DNA of 64,000 nt from Allomyces macrogynus ATCC 38327 (taxonomy: Eukaryota; Blastocladiomycota; Blastocladiomycetes; Blastocladiales; Blastocladiaceae): positions 187,978-251,977 of the forward strand of contig GG745371.1 of the NCBI GenBank assembly GCA_000151295.1. Direction: 5' to 3'. The notes beneath the pieces are model-generated. The model had not been told where the DNA came from, did not search any database, and was given only the letters and a program-made list of their open reading frames with translations. Both the position numbers and the translations under genes were made by a program. Positions 32,850 through 42,832 of this stretch are shown here, piece by piece (positions within the stretch are counted from its first letter, which is position 1; each line of letters starts with the position of its first letter).

Positions 32850-34509
32850 TACTGATGGTCGAGGGCCGGGAATCATGCCAGATAATCCAAGTGCCAAGAG
32901 CGGCTTTCAGGTCAGCATCATACAGTGTCATGGAACCCAGGTGCGTGAGCCCCACTTCCACTGCCCGTGCCAAGGGACCCGGAGCAAAAATCTTGCCACC
33001 AGCGTTGATGAGCGCTGGTCAAGCATTTTGAATCCCACACTTGCCAACGTCTCCTTGGGCAACGCGTAGACGAGTTGACGAATCGAATTGTCGCCCATGG
33101 TGCACCAAGCAATGTAAAAGTGGTCCAAGAATGGGGTGAAAGTTCTCATGAGCCAACTCCATTTGCCGCCGTTGAGCGATGATCCGCGCTCAAACGAGAG
33201 ATGCAATTGGTGATACGCGGGGGGAGAACGTGGGCAAGCGACAGGCGCTGGACGTTTGGCGGAATGTCCAAGTTGGCAGTCACAGTGAGGGTCTGCAACT
33301 CGTCGAGACGGGAAAGAACAATCTCAAGCACCTCCAGCCCCTGTGGAATCATCCCAAGCGCTGGTCGGAACGCAGCATGCGCCGCAGCTGACGGTTGTTG
33401 AACGTCAAAGAGGTCGGCGTCCATATAAATGATCAAGCTGTCGAGCGACGGGAATTGAGCCACGGCTTGCATGATCGTCGCAAAGTTGGCGAGATCAGCG
33501 GGGCCAGAAGACTCACCATACGGCATCTGTAAACAAAGCCAATGGAGCCGTGTTACGAGCATTGATGCAAAGATCGGCGCCAGCGGGCCGTGCCAGACGA
33601 TCTGCTCATTAGGCATCATCGCGAAATCGGCAGGGCCAAGGTCCCCACGAAACGGCAGGAAATAGAGCCGATCAAGGCGGGGAGAAAGCATTGGTGCGAT
33701 GACGGGCGACAATGCAGACTCACACCACAAGACTTGCTCATGAGCCGGAAAAAGGACACTTGATTTGATTGCCATAATGGGAGAGTGTCGCTGGTGCATG
33801 TCAGCCCCACTCACATTCTTGTGCGTTACTTCAGTGGAGAGCTCGACAATATGAACAGCATGCGCCAGGGTAAATACAAACTGGTCGTGTAAGTACGGTA
33901 CATTGAACGACACTTTCTGCAGAGTGCGTGGAAGCGGTTGGAGCAAGTATGGATTGTTGGACCAGTACGGAACGTCCTTGCGCCACTGGCGCTCCACTCC
34001 AAGAAACGACAGATTCGGTGGGAGACGAGTGACAGCAACAGGAACATCTGATGCAAAGAAGCCGCCCCGAAACAGCCAACAGTAGCGCTACCATGCACTC
34101 CTAGACGACAACCATCTGCTGCCCCCAAATCTTCGTCAAGATGTCACACTTTGAGCAGGAGGTAGGCGCGTGGTGGGTCGTCATGTAGCGTCACGGCAAG
34201 TCCTCCGAAGCTGGGATAGGCACGAAAGTCAGGGCGATCAGTTTCCCTGTATCGTTGCGCTCGATGGTGGCCACGTCGTAATCTCGCGCACGAATGACGA
34301 CGCGCAAAGCAGGAGCAAACCAGCGCGGCGACGTTCGCGCAAGCCTGATCTGCGAAGCCGAGTACTTGGCCAAACACCCGACAATCCGAGTCTTGATGAC
34401 TTCTGGCAGCGCTTCGAACGGTGAAATGCGGCGCGCATGGCGGCAAGAACCAACTCGTTTGTGCTGCCCTGGTGCATGCATGTCGATGTTGTTGCAGTCG
34501 TTGCTCCAT
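32850..34509 (-). pseudogene. F-box/LRR family copy V (frameshifted)
   Basis: Starts with FEALPEVIKTRIVGCLAKYS and RLARTSPRWFAPALRVVI on the minus strand, then shifts frame near 34200 so the conserved linker LAVTLHDDPPRAYLLLKV lies in a second frame, which stops. A long intact block (33146-33997) carries LLQPLPRTLQKVSFNVPYL, LGMIPQGLEVLEIVLSRLDE and LDIPPNVQRLSLAHVLPP. The C-terminal part continues in other frames (MGDNSIRQLVYALPKETLAS and ARAVEVGLTHLG). At least three frame changes are needed. Inside the central block an LRR-like segment is duplicated (see findings). Confidence 0.82.
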
Positions 34510-35045
34510 GCCGATGCGTTGATGCTCGCTCCTTGTCGCGCGGTTGATGCGAAGGAAAGTAGACTAGATGGATTCTGGTGCTGGCAATGAGCGTGAAGGA
34601 AGGGGCGTCGCGTCTTCCTCCTGCATCAAGCTTTTGGGGGGAGCAAGTTGAGGCAAAGGACGTGGATGCAGCGGCCAAAAAATTGAGGTTGGTTGACTGT
34701 TCAAGCAACACGGCGACAATGCGGACAGTACTTGGGCAAGGATTTCACGGCTGAAATGTTTGAGCGCGTCGCGCACAGTCGACGGAACACGATTTCGGCA
34801 GCATCGGAGGGAGGTGGAGGACCAGGAGTGATTCTCGAGGCAGAGCAGAAAGGACATCCTGGCCTTGATTGATGACATTAGAATTGGTTCAGAGAATGGC
34901 CACAGGCCAGCAATGCATTTGAAAGCGCGGAACACGACGGCCATAAGTGACGGTTTCAATCGTGGCAAAACAAAGAACACAAAGGAATGTGATACTGGCC
35001 ACACAAATGCGTCGGACTTGTCTCTAAAGCGACACAAATCGAGCG
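34510..35045. other. Intergenic, one unsupported 157-residue frame
   Basis: A minus-strand frame at 34564-35037 begins MCRFRDKSDAFVWPVSH but has no recognisable domain and an average composition, so I do not call it a gene. No other feature is seen. Confidence 0.4.
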
Positions 35046-35444
35046 TTACGCCGCGCGGTTTGTAGCAGCAGCCGGCACGTCGCGCACCTCGGCCACGAGC
35101 GTGTCGCCCTCACTCAGCACTTCATACACGTGGTCCACGTCGTTCGTGCGCGTCAGCGGCGTCTCCTTGGCCGCGACCAGGTCCACGGCCGAAACTTCAC
35201 GTCTCTCGACATTCTTAGCGACGGACCACGCGACGCGCGCCGCGTCGTCGACGTCGGCCGGGACCAAGTGGCGCAGCGAGTACTTGAGCTGGCGCACGGT
35301 CTGCAGCGCGTCGACGGTCACTGGAACTTCCATTTGGCGGCTGTCGGCGTGTCGCACAACGACGTGGATGGCGAGCTCAAAGTCGAGGTCGTCGGGCAAC
35401 GCAGTCAGGTCCGCGACGCCGGCCGAGCGTTTGAGGAGAGCCAT
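35046..35444 (-). CDS. Small conserved-looking protein, unknown
   Basis: Single exon, 132 residues, from an ATG at 35444. It is acidic and without signal peptide or membrane segment. The middle (FELAIHVVVRHADSRQMEVP, then VDALQTVRQLKYSLRHLV, and near the end VYEVLSEGDTLVAEVRDV) alternates strand-like and helix-like parts in an order reminiscent of a ubiquitin-like beta-grasp fold. That is a guess from pattern, not a family match. The base composition is coding-like. The 450 bp between this gene and the next (35445-35894) hold nothing I recognise. Confidence 0.5.
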   Translation of the reverse strand: MALLKRSAGVADLTALPDDLDFELAIHVVVRHADSRQMEVPVTVDALQTVRQLKYSLRHLVPADVDDAARVAWSVAKNVERREVSAVDLVAAKETPLTRTNDVDHVYEVLSEGDTLVAEVRDVPAAATNRAA

Positions 35445-35894
35445 TGGCGTTGGTTTGAATCGCGCTTGAGGGACGAGACCGCAATTTCAGCTGCAATAGG
35501 TCGCTTGGAAGTGACCGGCGCGATTGCAGCGAGTTGAGACGAGGGCCGACCTGCCGGGATTCGTGCGGCCCGCAGGGTAGCCTGACGGCGGGGATGAGAA
35601 CTTGGCGACACGGGGAGAAGGGACACGGAGCGCAGGACGCGTGCCGCGAGGCGGACTGATGTTTTTTTGATGACTGTCGCGACTGACACTCGCTTCTGCC
35701 TCCTGCTCACGACCCTGTCTCCACCTCCACGCACACTTTTGCCACTCAGAAGACCACAAAATAACGGACGTTCAATCAACGATATCATACAACCGAACAG
35801 GGCATCGCACTAAGAAAAGAAAATAGAAACGACTACGAAACAACGATCCCCCAGCTCGACGACGCACGGCCTCACCCGTCTCCCGACGAACAAT

Positions 35895-37804
35895 TTACTG
35901 GTGGTTCGACGGGTAGAGGAAGTCCGGCAGCGGCAGGAAGTTCTCCTTGATGGCGCGCGCCGACACCCAGCGAAGCAGGTTCATGGCAGCACCGGCCTTG
36001 TCGTTGGTGCCCGACGCGCGCGAGCCACCAAACGGCTGCTGGCCAACGACAGCGCCTGTCGACTTGTCGTTGAGGTAGAAGTTACCCGCAGCATGACGCA
36101 GCAAGTTCGCGCCGTGCACGAGCGCCTGGCGGTCGGTCGCAAACAGCGCGCACGTCAGCGCGTAGGGCGACGTCTTGTCGGCGAGCGCGCACGTCTCGTC
36201 AAACTGGTCGGCCGGGTAGACGTAGATGGTCAGGACGGGACCAAAAATCTCGTCGGTGAGCGTCTTGAACGCCGGGTTGGTCGTGACAATGATCGTCGGC
36301 TGGATAAAGTAGCCCTTGGAGTCGTCGTAGGTGCCACCCGAAATGATCTCGGCGTCCTTGGCCGCCTTGGCGTACTCGATAAAACCCTTGATCTTGTCAA
36401 ACGCAAACTGGTTGATGACGGGCGTGACGAAGTTGGTGAAGTCGGTCACGGGGCCGACCTTGATGCGCTTGGCCTCGGCAATCAGACCAGCCTTGATCTC
36501 GGGCCAGAGGTTGTCCGGGATGTAGGCGCGCGAGCACGCCGAGCACTTTTGGCCCTGGTACTCGAACGCCGAGCGAATTGTCTGCAGGACGACCTGGCGC
36601 GGGTCGGCCGACTTGTGCACCATGTGCATGTTCTTGCCGCCCGTCTCGCCGACGACGCGCGGGTAGTTCTTGTACTTGTCGACGTTCATGGCAATGTCCT
36701 TCCAGAGCTTCTTGAAGACGGCCGTCGAGCCCGTGAAGTGCAGACCAGCAAAGTCGGGCGAGTCGATGGCAGCGCCGACGAGCGTCGGAGCGTCGCCCGG
36801 AATGAACTGGAGAACACCCTTGGGGAGACCGGCCTCGTGGAGGATCTCGAGCACGAGGTAGTTGGACAGGATCGCGGCGGGAGCGGGCTTCCAGACGACG
36901 ACGTTGCCCATGATCGCGGGCGCCGACCCGAGGTTGCCGCCAATGGCCGTGAAGTTGAAGGGCGAGACGGCGAGAATGAAGCCCTCGAGACTGCGGTACT
37001 CGACGCGGTTCCAGTTGCCCGGCGCGTTCTTGATGGGCTGCTGCTTGTAGACGTCCTGCGCGTACTGAGCGTTGAAGCGCCAGAAATCGGCGAGCTCAGC
37101 GGCAGCGTCAATCTCGGCCTGCCACGCGTTCTTGCCCTGGCCGAGCATCGTCGCGGCCATGACCTTGTAGCGGTACTTTTGCGAGAGCAGGTCGGCGGCC
37201 TTGAGGAAGATGGCGGCACGGTCGGCAAACGGCATGGCCTCCCACGCGGCACGCGCCTTCAAGGCGCCGTCAATCGCCTTGTTGAGCAGGGCAACGTCGG
37301 CCTCCTCGTAGGTGCAGAGCACCGACTTGTCGGACGGGTTGAGCTGCTGCGCGACCTTGCCCGTCTTGATCTGCTCGCCGTTGATGACAATAGGGACGTG
37401 GAACGGCGCCTGCGCCTGCATCTCGGCGAGCGCAGCCTGCAGCGCCGCGCGCTCGGGCGAGCCAGGAGCGTAGCTCTTCTGCAGTGGGGGTCAGTCTTCT
37501 GCTGCTGCAACTCGTTGGTCATGATCGCGGTTGTCGTGGCCAGTCGGCACAAACGTCGACTGATCACGGGCGAGCAAGAGCGACAGACACGGACCATGGG
37601 CTCATTCTCGACGGCGGGGATGGTGAAGAGACCGAGCTGAGGGTTGGCCATGGTGGAGTACAGGTGGTGCGTGCGGTAGGAGAGGAACGACACGGAGAGA
37701 GAGCGCAAGGGCAGCGGGGCGGGCCGCGTTTTATAGGCGGCAGTGGCGGCACGGGCAGCGAGCCGAAGAGTTGAACGGGCCCCAACAGTCGTCCCGCGCA
37801 ACAT
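35895..37804 (-). CDS. PUT2: Delta-1-pyrroline-5-carboxylate dehydrogenase, mitochondrial
   Basis: Two exons (37595-37804, 35895-37478) encode 597 residues. It oxidises glutamate semialdehyde/P5C to glutamate in proline catabolism in the mitochondrial matrix. The first ~50 residues are Arg/Ser/Ala-rich without acids (MLRGTTVGARSTLRLAARAA), a mitochondrial presequence. ALDH4 hallmarks follow: AVSPFNFTAIGGNLGSAPAI, GLHFTGSTAVFKKLW, the general base in RVVGETGGKNMHMVHKSADP, the catalytic Cys in AFEYQGQKCSACSRAYIP, and GQQPFGGSRASGTNDKAGA at the C-terminus. The intron has an unusual GTCCGT donor. A 579-codon antisense frame is a shadow. The gene is divergent from RPF2. Confidence 0.95.
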
Positions 37805-38379
37805 GGTTGTCGATTGGCGTGCTGTTCTCTCGTGTGGTTCGTGCGGGTTTTCGTGCGTGCACGATGCAAGCTCCTCGTGTCTGGCCCGCTTTTTGAGCAC
37901 GCGGGGACACGTCGTTGATCAAGGCCGATCGAAGAACGCCTCGCCCATTTGGCTTGGATTTGGCTGGGATGGCGCACGACCCAACTTGTTCGAAAATCGG
38001 CGCGTGCCCCGACCCAATCGCTCTGTGCTTTGCATTTGCGACAAGCCTCTTGCACAACCGGCTATTCGCCTGGGGCCCGGAATTTCTCGGGTGCTCCCCG
38101 CAGAATTCCGTCAAGAGAGTCAGGCAAGGACTTTCCTGAGCTTTCCTGGAGATTTCCGCAGGTTTCCTGTGGCTTTCCATCGTGGCTTGTGCACACGGTG
38201 ATTTCAGGCTGTTCATATCCACCTGGCAACGAACGGAAAGAATGGATCCCAAGCATGTGATTCCAAATGACCCGAATCGCTCCATTCGTTTCCGCCCCTC
38301 TTGCCTCTTCGTCACGGCGACGGGTAGCCATTGCTGCAGGCATCGCGACGAGCACCAACAACCTGCAACACCTGTCACC
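37805..38379. promoter_or_regulatory. Shared intergenic region between PUT2 and RPF2
   Basis: This 575-bp region between two head-to-head start codons must hold both promoters. It includes a run of related words (tttcctgag, tttcctgga, tttcctgtgg) around 38132-38175 that may be regulatory or simple repetition. No defined motif. Confidence 0.4.
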
Positions 38380-39474
38380 ATGCTGCGCAAAGTGTATGTG
38401 CGCACGCATACCGCTCAATATATGCAAGCACCAGCATGAATCAAATTTCACGAACCTGACTTTTCTTGGGTGATCGCCGAACAGAAAAGCCAAGAACGCC
38501 CGGACTAAGCGGTTCCTCGACAACCGTGCGCCCAAGGTCGTTGAGAATGCCAAGACAAGTATCATGGTCCGCGGCTCGAGCTCGTCGGCCGTCGTGAACC
38601 AGGCGCTCGCGGATCTGGTACGCAAGATGCACGCCGCTGCCTGCGTTCTCCGCGCTTCGCTGTCCGAGCAGCGTCATAACCGCTTGCACTCCTCTAGTAC
38701 TCGATCAAGAAGCCAAACGCCGTCAACTTCACCAAGAAGAACGACGTGCACCCGTTCGAGGACACGCAAAAGCTTGAGTTCTACTCGCAAAAGAACGACG
38801 CGTCGCTCTTGCTCGTCGGCAACCACAACAAAAAGCGGCCGCACAACCTGACTTTGATGCGCATGTTCGACTACCAGGTGCTCGACATGTACGAGTTTGG
38901 CATCACGCAATTCGTGTCGCTGCACGACCTCAACACGCCGAAATGCGCTGTGGGCATGAAGCCGAGCCTTCTCTTCCAGGGGGACTGGGACTCGACGCCG
39001 GAACTGCAAAATATCCAGAACGCGTGGCTCGATTTCTTCCAGGGCGAAAAGGTGGCCACGATTAACCTCGCTGGGCTCGAGTACTGCATTGCCATCACGC
39101 ACCTCAACGGCACGATTCACCTGCGCGTCTACACGGCGCACTTGAAAAAGTCGGGCCAGAAGCTGCCGCGGATCGAGTTGGTGGAAATGGGCCCGCGAAT
39201 CGACTTGACGGTGCGTCGTACGCGCCCGCCCGTGCCGGAACTGTGGAAGGCCGCGACCAAGATGCCAAAAGAACTCAAGCCGTCCAAGACCAAGAACATC
39301 AAGACCGACGTGTTTGGCGACAAGTTTGGCCAGCTGCACATGCAGAAGCAGGACCTCGCCATGCTGCAGACGCGCAAGATGAAGGCGCTCAAGCGTACGC
39401 GCGACCCGGCCGAGGACGCCGAGGACGACGATGCAGCAGGCGCAGGAAGCGACGTCGACATGGGCGAGGCATGA
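38380..39474 (+). CDS. RPF2: Ribosome production factor 2 (Brix-domain, 60S assembly)
   Basis: Three exons (38380-38393, 38485-38617, 38698-39474) give 307 residues; the first exon has only 14 nt. Rpf2 with Rrs1 brings 5S RNP into pre-60S particles in the nucleolus. The spliced N-terminus MLRKVKAKNARTKRFLDNRA matches the family, followed by VVENAKTSIMVRG, the Brix-domain block KKNDVHPFEDTQKLEFYSQK, NDASLLLVGNHNKKRPHNLT, LMRMFDYQVLDMYEFGI and VELVEMGPRIDLTVRR. The C-terminus is acidic. The donor after MLRKV (GTATGT) was chosen because it restores the conserved N-terminus. Confidence 0.93.
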
Positions 39475-40014
39475 GGGCGTCGTCGTCGTGGGATTAAGGT
39501 TGAAGTCGGGGTCGGGATGGAGTGGAATGGAGTGTCGTTGGGTCGGGCGTGACCTTTCTTCTTGTACATTCGGGTGCTTTTTTGGTTTTCGGAATACAGC
39601 AATTACAACCATCTCCGCTCCGCTAGTTGTCGGCGTCCGACCATGATTCCCCAACCCACGATGCGTTCCCAACAGGTTGATAGTTCGCGCGCGCCGAGTG
39701 TGCAGCACGAAGAGTGCAACCAAATTGGCCGCATCTTCTCAGGGAACAGCGGCGCATTCACCAAAGACGTGTCCGAAAATACAGAGGGCCATTTCCATCC
39801 ATCCATTCATATCCAGCAATCGCATCAGTCGATTCCCTTCGACTCCAACGCGCTGGACCGGGGGACACCGCCAGTCTAATCGGCTTCTCCCAACGCCCAG
39901 ACCTACCAAACTAAACTACCGAGGGTAACAAATCGATTCGCCGTCGCTTTCCCAAAGAGACACGTCGTCGCCGCCGGCCGTCGACCGCGCGCACCGGTAG
40001 ACCAGTTTCTTGTG
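39475..40014. other. Convergent 3' intergenic region
   Basis: Between the stops of RPF2 and the second ArfGAP gene. Short frames only; it probably holds the 3' ends of both mRNAs. Confidence 0.5.
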
Positions 40015-42381
40015 CTACATGAACGGGTTGTTGCTCGGCGGCTTGGCCTGCTGCGAAGCCATGCCCCCACCAAACCCCCCGAACCCGCCAAGGTCGGCAA
40101 ACGGATCGGGCCGTGCGGGCGTCGCGGCCATTTGCGGCACTGCGACCGGGTTGCCCGCGGCCGACGACGCGCCAAACGGCGATCCGAACCCGCCCGGCAC
40201 CGACGCGGTGCCCGACCCGACTTGCGACCGTGGCACTTGCGCTGCCGAGTACGGCTACAGGGTGGAGAGTGTTTTGCGAGATCAGTGGAAAGTGAGCGGT
40301 CGTAAATGCGCCGCGATCAAGGTCAATGAGCGTACAGTAGATACCATCGAGTAGTTGGCGCCACTCACGACCGTCGACCCGGCACCAAACGGCGACGTTT
40401 GTTGTTGCTGCAATCCCATTCCGCCCATGCCGCCCATGGCTCCCATGCTGCCCATCATCCCACCCTGCATCCCACCCATCCCGCCCTGCATTCCACCCAT
40501 ACCGCCCATCCCGGTCATCCCGGTCATGCCCGTCGCCTGCATCCCAAATGGACTTGCCGCCTGCTGCGGTTGCTGCTGCTGGATCCCACCGAACGGCGAC
40601 GCCTGCTGCATCCCGCCAAACGGCTGCTGAGCCTGCTGCGCCTGCATCCCGCCAAACGGCTGCTGCTGCATCCCGTACGCCGACTGCGCCTGCTGTTGCT
40701 GCTGCATCGCGCCAAACGGCGACGCCTGCATCCCAAACGGCATCTGCGGCTGCGCCGGCTGCCCAAACAGCGACATGATATCGCTCGTCTTGGACGTCGG
40801 TTGCTGCGGCTGCTGCACCTGCATCATGCCCGTGCCGGCGTCGCCGAACGGGTTGCCCATGGCCGAGCCACCCATGGCCGAGCTGCCCACAACCGACCCG
40901 CCAAACGGATTCGCAGCGAACTGCGCCTGCGGCTGCGCCTGCTGCATGCCCATCATCCCGTAAGGCTGCGGCGGCGGCTGCTGCTGCGCGGCGGGCGTCG
41001 CCGAGAACAGATCGTCCCCGAGCAAATCGAGCAAGTCGTTCTTGGGTTTCGCCGGTTCCGGCGCCGCCGGTGCGGGCACCGACCGCGAAAACGTGGCCGC
41101 GCGCATCCCCGGCGACTGAGCCTGCTGTTGCTGCTGCTGCTGCTGCTGATACTCCATAAACTGCTGCGCATACTGCTGCGCATCAAACGCGCCGGCGACC
41201 TGCGCGGGGGCTTCGCGCGCGGCCACAGCCTCGAGTTCCCGCCGGCGGTCTGTCAACAACATGATCGCGCCGTCCAAGTCTCCATCGGCTTTCTGCAGGG
41301 CCACCAGGTTCAGCCGTTCGTCGGTGAACCCCATGCCCTTGAGTTGCCGCAGCAGCGGGGACGACTTGTCGACGACCACCTTGGCGTGCGCGAGCGGGAC
41401 GGCGTGCGGCTGCGGGGCCGAGCGCGACGGGCCCGACGAAGACGTCGAGGGTGGGGTGCCCATGGTGATCAGTTTGTCGATGGCCGCTTGCAGGTTGCCT
41501 TTGGTTTCGTTGAGGACCTGGTTGTTCCAGGGGTCGTACGTGAAGCCCATGTCGTGCAGTTGACGCAGCTCCGTCGGGTATCTGTTCACGCCGGCCGAGC
41601 CGGACGACTAGCGGAGGAAGGGAAGAGGGCGCGTAAGGACGTGTTCGTTGCTGCGCGTGTGGGGTCGGGAGAAACGCGTACCGAGCCCATGGCTGCCGCG
41701 CGGCCGGCCTGCGAAGCAAACACGCGGCGCTCGTACTTGTCGCGAATGTAGTTTTCGAGGTCACTATTGACGAACCGCGGAGATCAGGAACGGCACGAAA
41801 GACATCGAGCTCCAAAGGGGGAGGATCGAGCGCGTACCGGTCGGACGCGTTGCGAGGCGGCGTAATCCCGTTGGGGTTGAAGAGAGCGTTGGCCTTGGCG
41901 TTGCCCTTGCTACGAATACTCTATTACCCGGACACCAAACATCGTCAATCGCCGACCCGATCGACTCGCGCGCGAAGGTCGACGACAAAGAGCACGCACG
42001 TCGATCTGCTCGGGCGTCCAAATATCCATGTTGATTGACTTGACCTTGGAAATGTGCGTGCCTACGTCGGACCCCACACTTGCTGTAAGCCATCCGTCCA
42101 TTGCCCAGCCAGCAACGCCAACGCCAAGCGCTCGTGTTACGCACCGAGCTTACGATGCACGCCAGCGCACCGCATGCACAGGAACACGCCAATGTTCCAA
42201 CTCGCCCATTTCGAGCCTATACTCCCAAATGGTCAGCCGGGGACGCGTCGGGTGCAGGGTCGGGCGAGGGCGTGGTACCGCGCGCGCCGCAATCGGCACA
42301 GTGCGCGTTGGCGTCGTCGCGCAAGAGCTCGGCAAAGATGCGCTCCTGCTGCTCCTGCTGGCGACGCTTGTCGCGGTCCAT
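40015..42381 (-). CDS. ArfGAP with UBA-like domains and NPF motifs (Gts1/Ucp3-like)
   Basis: Seven exons (42279-42381, 42145-42216, 42000-42061, 41838-41920, 41682-41763, 40345-41607, 40015-40254) encode about 634 residues with consistent phases. The N-terminal ArfGAP finger reads [20 protein letters not shown] then [40 protein letters not shown] and later [14 protein letters not shown]. Two UBA-like segments follow ([20 protein letters not shown] and [20 protein letters not shown]). The rest is Gln/Met/Gly/Phe-rich with ANPFGG, GNPFGD and the terminal NNPFM, which resemble EH-domain ligands. The closest architecture I know is yeast Gts1 or fission yeast Ucp3. It probably acts in endocytic or trans-Golgi traffic. 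Confidence 0.85.
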
Positions 42382-42728
42382 CGTGGCGGGACGGGGGGCG
42401 GTGGAGACTGTTGGAGGTGTTGGGTCGGGATCAAGTGATCGCGCCGGGTAGGCGGAAGAGGGCGGCGCGTGTCGTATCAGTCGGACGGCTAAGAGGCCCG
42501 CGAGTCGGGCAGGGATAGCGCAGTCGCGACGATGGAATGGAATGCAACAAGTGTGCTGGTGGGCCGAGAGAGCAGAGAGAGAGAGCGGGGGAGAGCGGTA
42601 ACCGCGATCAAAAGTGCACTGCACGAAAATGAAAGCAGGTCAACGTTGTTAAAATGGACAGACGCCATGGCTGCCAGCCGGCTTTAAGACTAAATTGTAA
42701 AAACCTCTAAAGTGCTCAACCACATCAA
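42382..42728. other. Promoter side of ArfGAP and 5' flank of tRNA-Gly
   Basis: Contains a GA-rich stretch near 42565-42600 and AT-richer sequence just before the tRNA. No gene seen. Confidence 0.5.
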
Positions 42729-42799
42729 GCGCCGTTGGTCTAGTGGTAGAATACCACCCTCCCAAGGTGGTGGCCCGGGTTCGATTCCCGGACGGCGTA
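42729..42799 (+). tRNA. tRNA-Gly (anticodon CCC)
   Basis: A 71-nt cloverleaf can be drawn: acceptor stem gcgccgt pairing with acggcgt (first pair G-U), D arm with the A box tggtctagtggt, anticodon stem ccacc/ggtgg around loop ctcccaa (anticodon CCC), and a T arm with the B box ggttcgattcc between cccgg and ccggg-type partners. There is no intron. A T-run follows within 45 bp (42836 onward), inside the end of the opposite nucleoporin gene. Confidence 0.95.
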
Positions 42800-42832
42800 G
42801 TTTCCAACCCCGTTCTCTATCCCCGTTCACCG

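Noticed and set aside
34564..35037. 157-residue minus-strand frame
   Set aside because: No domain and no coding-like conservation visible. Kept only as a note in the intergenic entry.
35901..37640. 579-codon open frame on the plus strand
   Set aside because: It is the antisense of PUT2, Arg/Val/Glu-rich with no domain, and exists because of high GC. The minus-strand product is a clear ALDH4.
40399..41751. 450-codon plus-strand frame opposite the second ArfGAP
   Set aside because: Arg/Leu/His-rich shadow of the Gln-rich coding strand, with no recognisable domain.
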